Of a stretch of 64,000 nt of DNA, positions 62,762-64,000 are shown piece by piece; position 1 is the first letter of the stretch; every line of letters starts with the position of its first letter. The notes under the pieces are model-generated. The model saw only the letters and a program-made list of their open reading frames with translations, made no database searches and was not told the DNA's origin. The position numbers were made by a program, and so were the translations under genes. This DNA is from Marmoricola sp. (GTDB taxonomy: Bacteria > Actinomycetota > Actinomycetes > Propionibacteriales > Nocardioidaceae): NCBI GenBank assembly GCA_025965195.1, contig JAOPXK010000029.1:1-64000 (forward strand), in the 5' to 3' direction.

Positions 62762-63872
62762 CGAGCTCGAACCCATCCTCGCTGGAATGCTCTCCGACCA
62801 TTGCGGTCCGGACCAGCGAAGGCGCGACGAGAACGGCGAGTGGTGCGGCGAGCTCTGGGCTCTCCTCGACAGCGCCGGTGTCACCTCGCTGTCCAACCCC
62901 GAGGAGCTCGGCGGGCAGGGCGGCGAGCTGGAGGACGCCTGCCTGGTGCTCCGCCTTGCTGGCCGCAGCGCAGTTCCGCTCCCGCTTGCGGAGCACGGAT
63001 TCCTTGCCGGGTGGATGCTCTCGCGGAGCGGCGTTCCGATCCCCGACGGCGTACTGACTGTTGGCGTCGACCCGGCTCCCGACTTGCGGCTGCGCTCGAC
63101 CGCGGGAGGCTGGAGGGTGAAGGGGACGGTACGCCGCGTGCCATGGGCGCGGCACGCGGACTGGCTCGTCGCGTTCGCGGCCACGGCCGATGGTCCTCGG
63201 GTTGTCGCGATCCCGCTGTCCGAGGAGATGATCACCCACGGCACCAACCTCGCCGGCGAGGCGCGCGATGCAGTCGAGTTCGACGACGTCCCCGTGAACG
63301 ATGCTCTTGTTGCTCGCCCAGGAGAGGGCGTCGACGCCGAGTCGTTCCGCCTCCGGGGCGCGCTGACGCGGGGCCTGCTGATGTCCGGTGCACTCGAGCA
63401 CGTGGTCAAGCTGACGGTCGAGTACGCCTGGGTCCGCCACCAGTTCGGGCGGCCGATCGCGAACTTCCAGGCGGTGCAACAGCATCTCGTCCGGCTCAAC
63501 GCGGAAAGCACCGCTGCCGGCCTCGCCGTACAGTCCGCAGTCGCACGTCATGCCTCGGGAGATCCGGCACGGTTCGAGCTGGCGGCGGCCAAGCAGCTGA
63601 CGAGCCACGCAGCGACCCTTGCCACCGCGTTGGCCCACCAGGTCCATGGGGCGATCGGCATGACCGAGGAGTATGAGCTGCAGCAGTACACCCGGCGGCT
63701 GATGTCCTGGCGCCAGGAGTTCGGGTCGTCCCGGTTCTGGGCAGCCCGTATCGGTGAGCAGGTGGTGGCTGGCGGCGCCGACCTGCTGTGGCCGCGGATC
63801 TCCGACACGATGAACGGCCGCGACGGACTCGAGTCCCTCAGAGCCGGCCAGCAGCCCGCCAGCGTGGGATGA
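62751..63872 (+). CDS. Acyl-CoA dehydrogenase, small partner of pair 2
   Basis: This 373-residue protein is a paralogue of the one at 57486: LSNPEELGGQGGELEDA, YAWVRHQFGRPIANFQAVQ and HQVHGAIGMTEEYELQQYT. It should form a heteromer with the product of 61598. The start overlaps the preceding gene by 11 bases, and the stop overlaps the thioesterase gene as ATGA. Confidence 0.92.
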   Translation: MSDNELEPILAGMLSDHCGPDQRRRDENGEWCGELWALLDSAGVTSLSNPEELGGQGGELEDACLVLRLAGRSAVPLPLAEHGFLAGWMLSRSGVPIPDGVLTVGVDPAPDLRLRSTAGGWRVKGTVRRVPWARHADWLVAFAATADGPRVVAIPLSEEMITHGTNLAGEARDAVEFDDVPVNDALVARPGEGVDAESFRLRGALTRGLLMSGALEHVVKLTVEYAWVRHQFGRPIANFQAVQQHLVRLNAESTAAGLAVQSAVARHASGDPARFELAAAKQLTSHAATLATALAHQVHGAIGMTEEYELQQYTRRLMSWRQEFGSSRFWAARIGEQVVAGGADLLWPRISDTMNGRDGLESLRAGQQPASVG

Positions 63873-64000
63873 CGCCGCTGCCCACCGTCGACGAGGTGAG
63901 GATGCTCCCGGCCACGTTGACGACCGCCGTCGAGGAGGAGTTCATCGACGAGAACGGGCACATGAACATCCGGCACTACGTCCGGCTCGAGGCCAAGGGT
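63869..64000 (+). CDS. Hot-dog thioesterase family protein, 5' part
   Basis: Only the first 44 codons are visible before the window ends. The sequence starts MTPLPTVDEVRMLPATL and has EFIDENGHMNIRHYV, the N-terminal motif of 4-hydroxybenzoyl-CoA-type thioesterases with a catalytic Asp/Glu-His-Asn context. It is coupled to the dehydrogenase gene (ATGA) and would release a free acid from CoA. Confidence 0.7.
   Translation, partial: MTPLPTVDEVRMLPATLTTAVEEEFIDENGHMNIRHYVRLEAKG

Overview
The window is high-GC actinobacterial DNA, most likely from Nocardioides or a close relative in the Nocardioidaceae. This rests on GTG and TTG starts, dense ATGA/GTGA stop-start overlaps, the gene order trnT-trnM-rpmG-hadA/hadB-like ... 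trnW-secE-nusG-rplK-rplA ... rplJ-rplL known from actinobacteria, and a complete Mce transporter. Almost all of bases 1-34,000 is core or conserved-accessory DNA. Almost all of 36,000-64,000 is acyl-CoA catabolism.

Region 1 (1-20,060, minus strand) is the transcription/translation core: rpoB (3' end cut by the window edge), rplL, rplJ with a structured leader, rplA, rplK, nusG and secE. A complete lipid-importing Mce system (mkl-type ATPase, two YrbE permeases, MceA-F, two Mce-associated membrane proteins) sits between rplL and rpoB. The last membrane protein carries an N-terminal J-like domain without HPD. A lone plus-strand DUF5995 gene separates rplJ from rplA.

Region 2 (20,061-36,113) is mixed: tRNA-Trp, an aspartate aminotransferase with a promoter that would give a leaderless mRNA, adenosine deaminase, a DUF4190 protein, murB, two hot-dog dehydratases, rpmG, tRNA-Met, tRNA-Thr, an extradiol-dioxygenase-like protein, an amidase, LrgA/LrgB, three-methyladenine glycosylase, pirin, a DEAD-box helicase, two MFS transporters and a DUF1684 protein. 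Short palindromic repeats of one family recur at 18,331, 21,623 and 23,273, and a related sequence lies inside nusG.

Region 3 (36,131-42,666) is a GntR-regulated acyl-CoA cluster: a glutaryl-CoA-dehydrogenase-like protein, an ACAD10/11-type dehydrogenase beside its phosphotransferase-fold partner, two SDRs and a crotonase.

Region 4 (42,682-64,000) is a divergent catabolic island. The minus-strand operon reads SDR, TRAP transporter (DctP-Q-M), B12 mutase large subunit, crotonase, B12-binding subunit, type III CoA-transferase, MeaB-like GTPase, MmgE/PrpD, thiolase, CoA-transferase/hydrolase. The plus strand carries two paralogous acyl-CoA dehydrogenase pairs, a TetR regulator, an MFS permease, a crotonase and a thioesterase. 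The gene set suggests uptake of an organic acid, CoA activation, carbon-skeleton rearrangement on B12, and beta-oxidation-like cleavage. The mutase keeps the MCM-type Arg and His but has Ala and Glu where MCM has its two active-site Tyr, so its substrate is probably not methylmalonyl-CoA. This island is the best candidate for an undescribed pathway.
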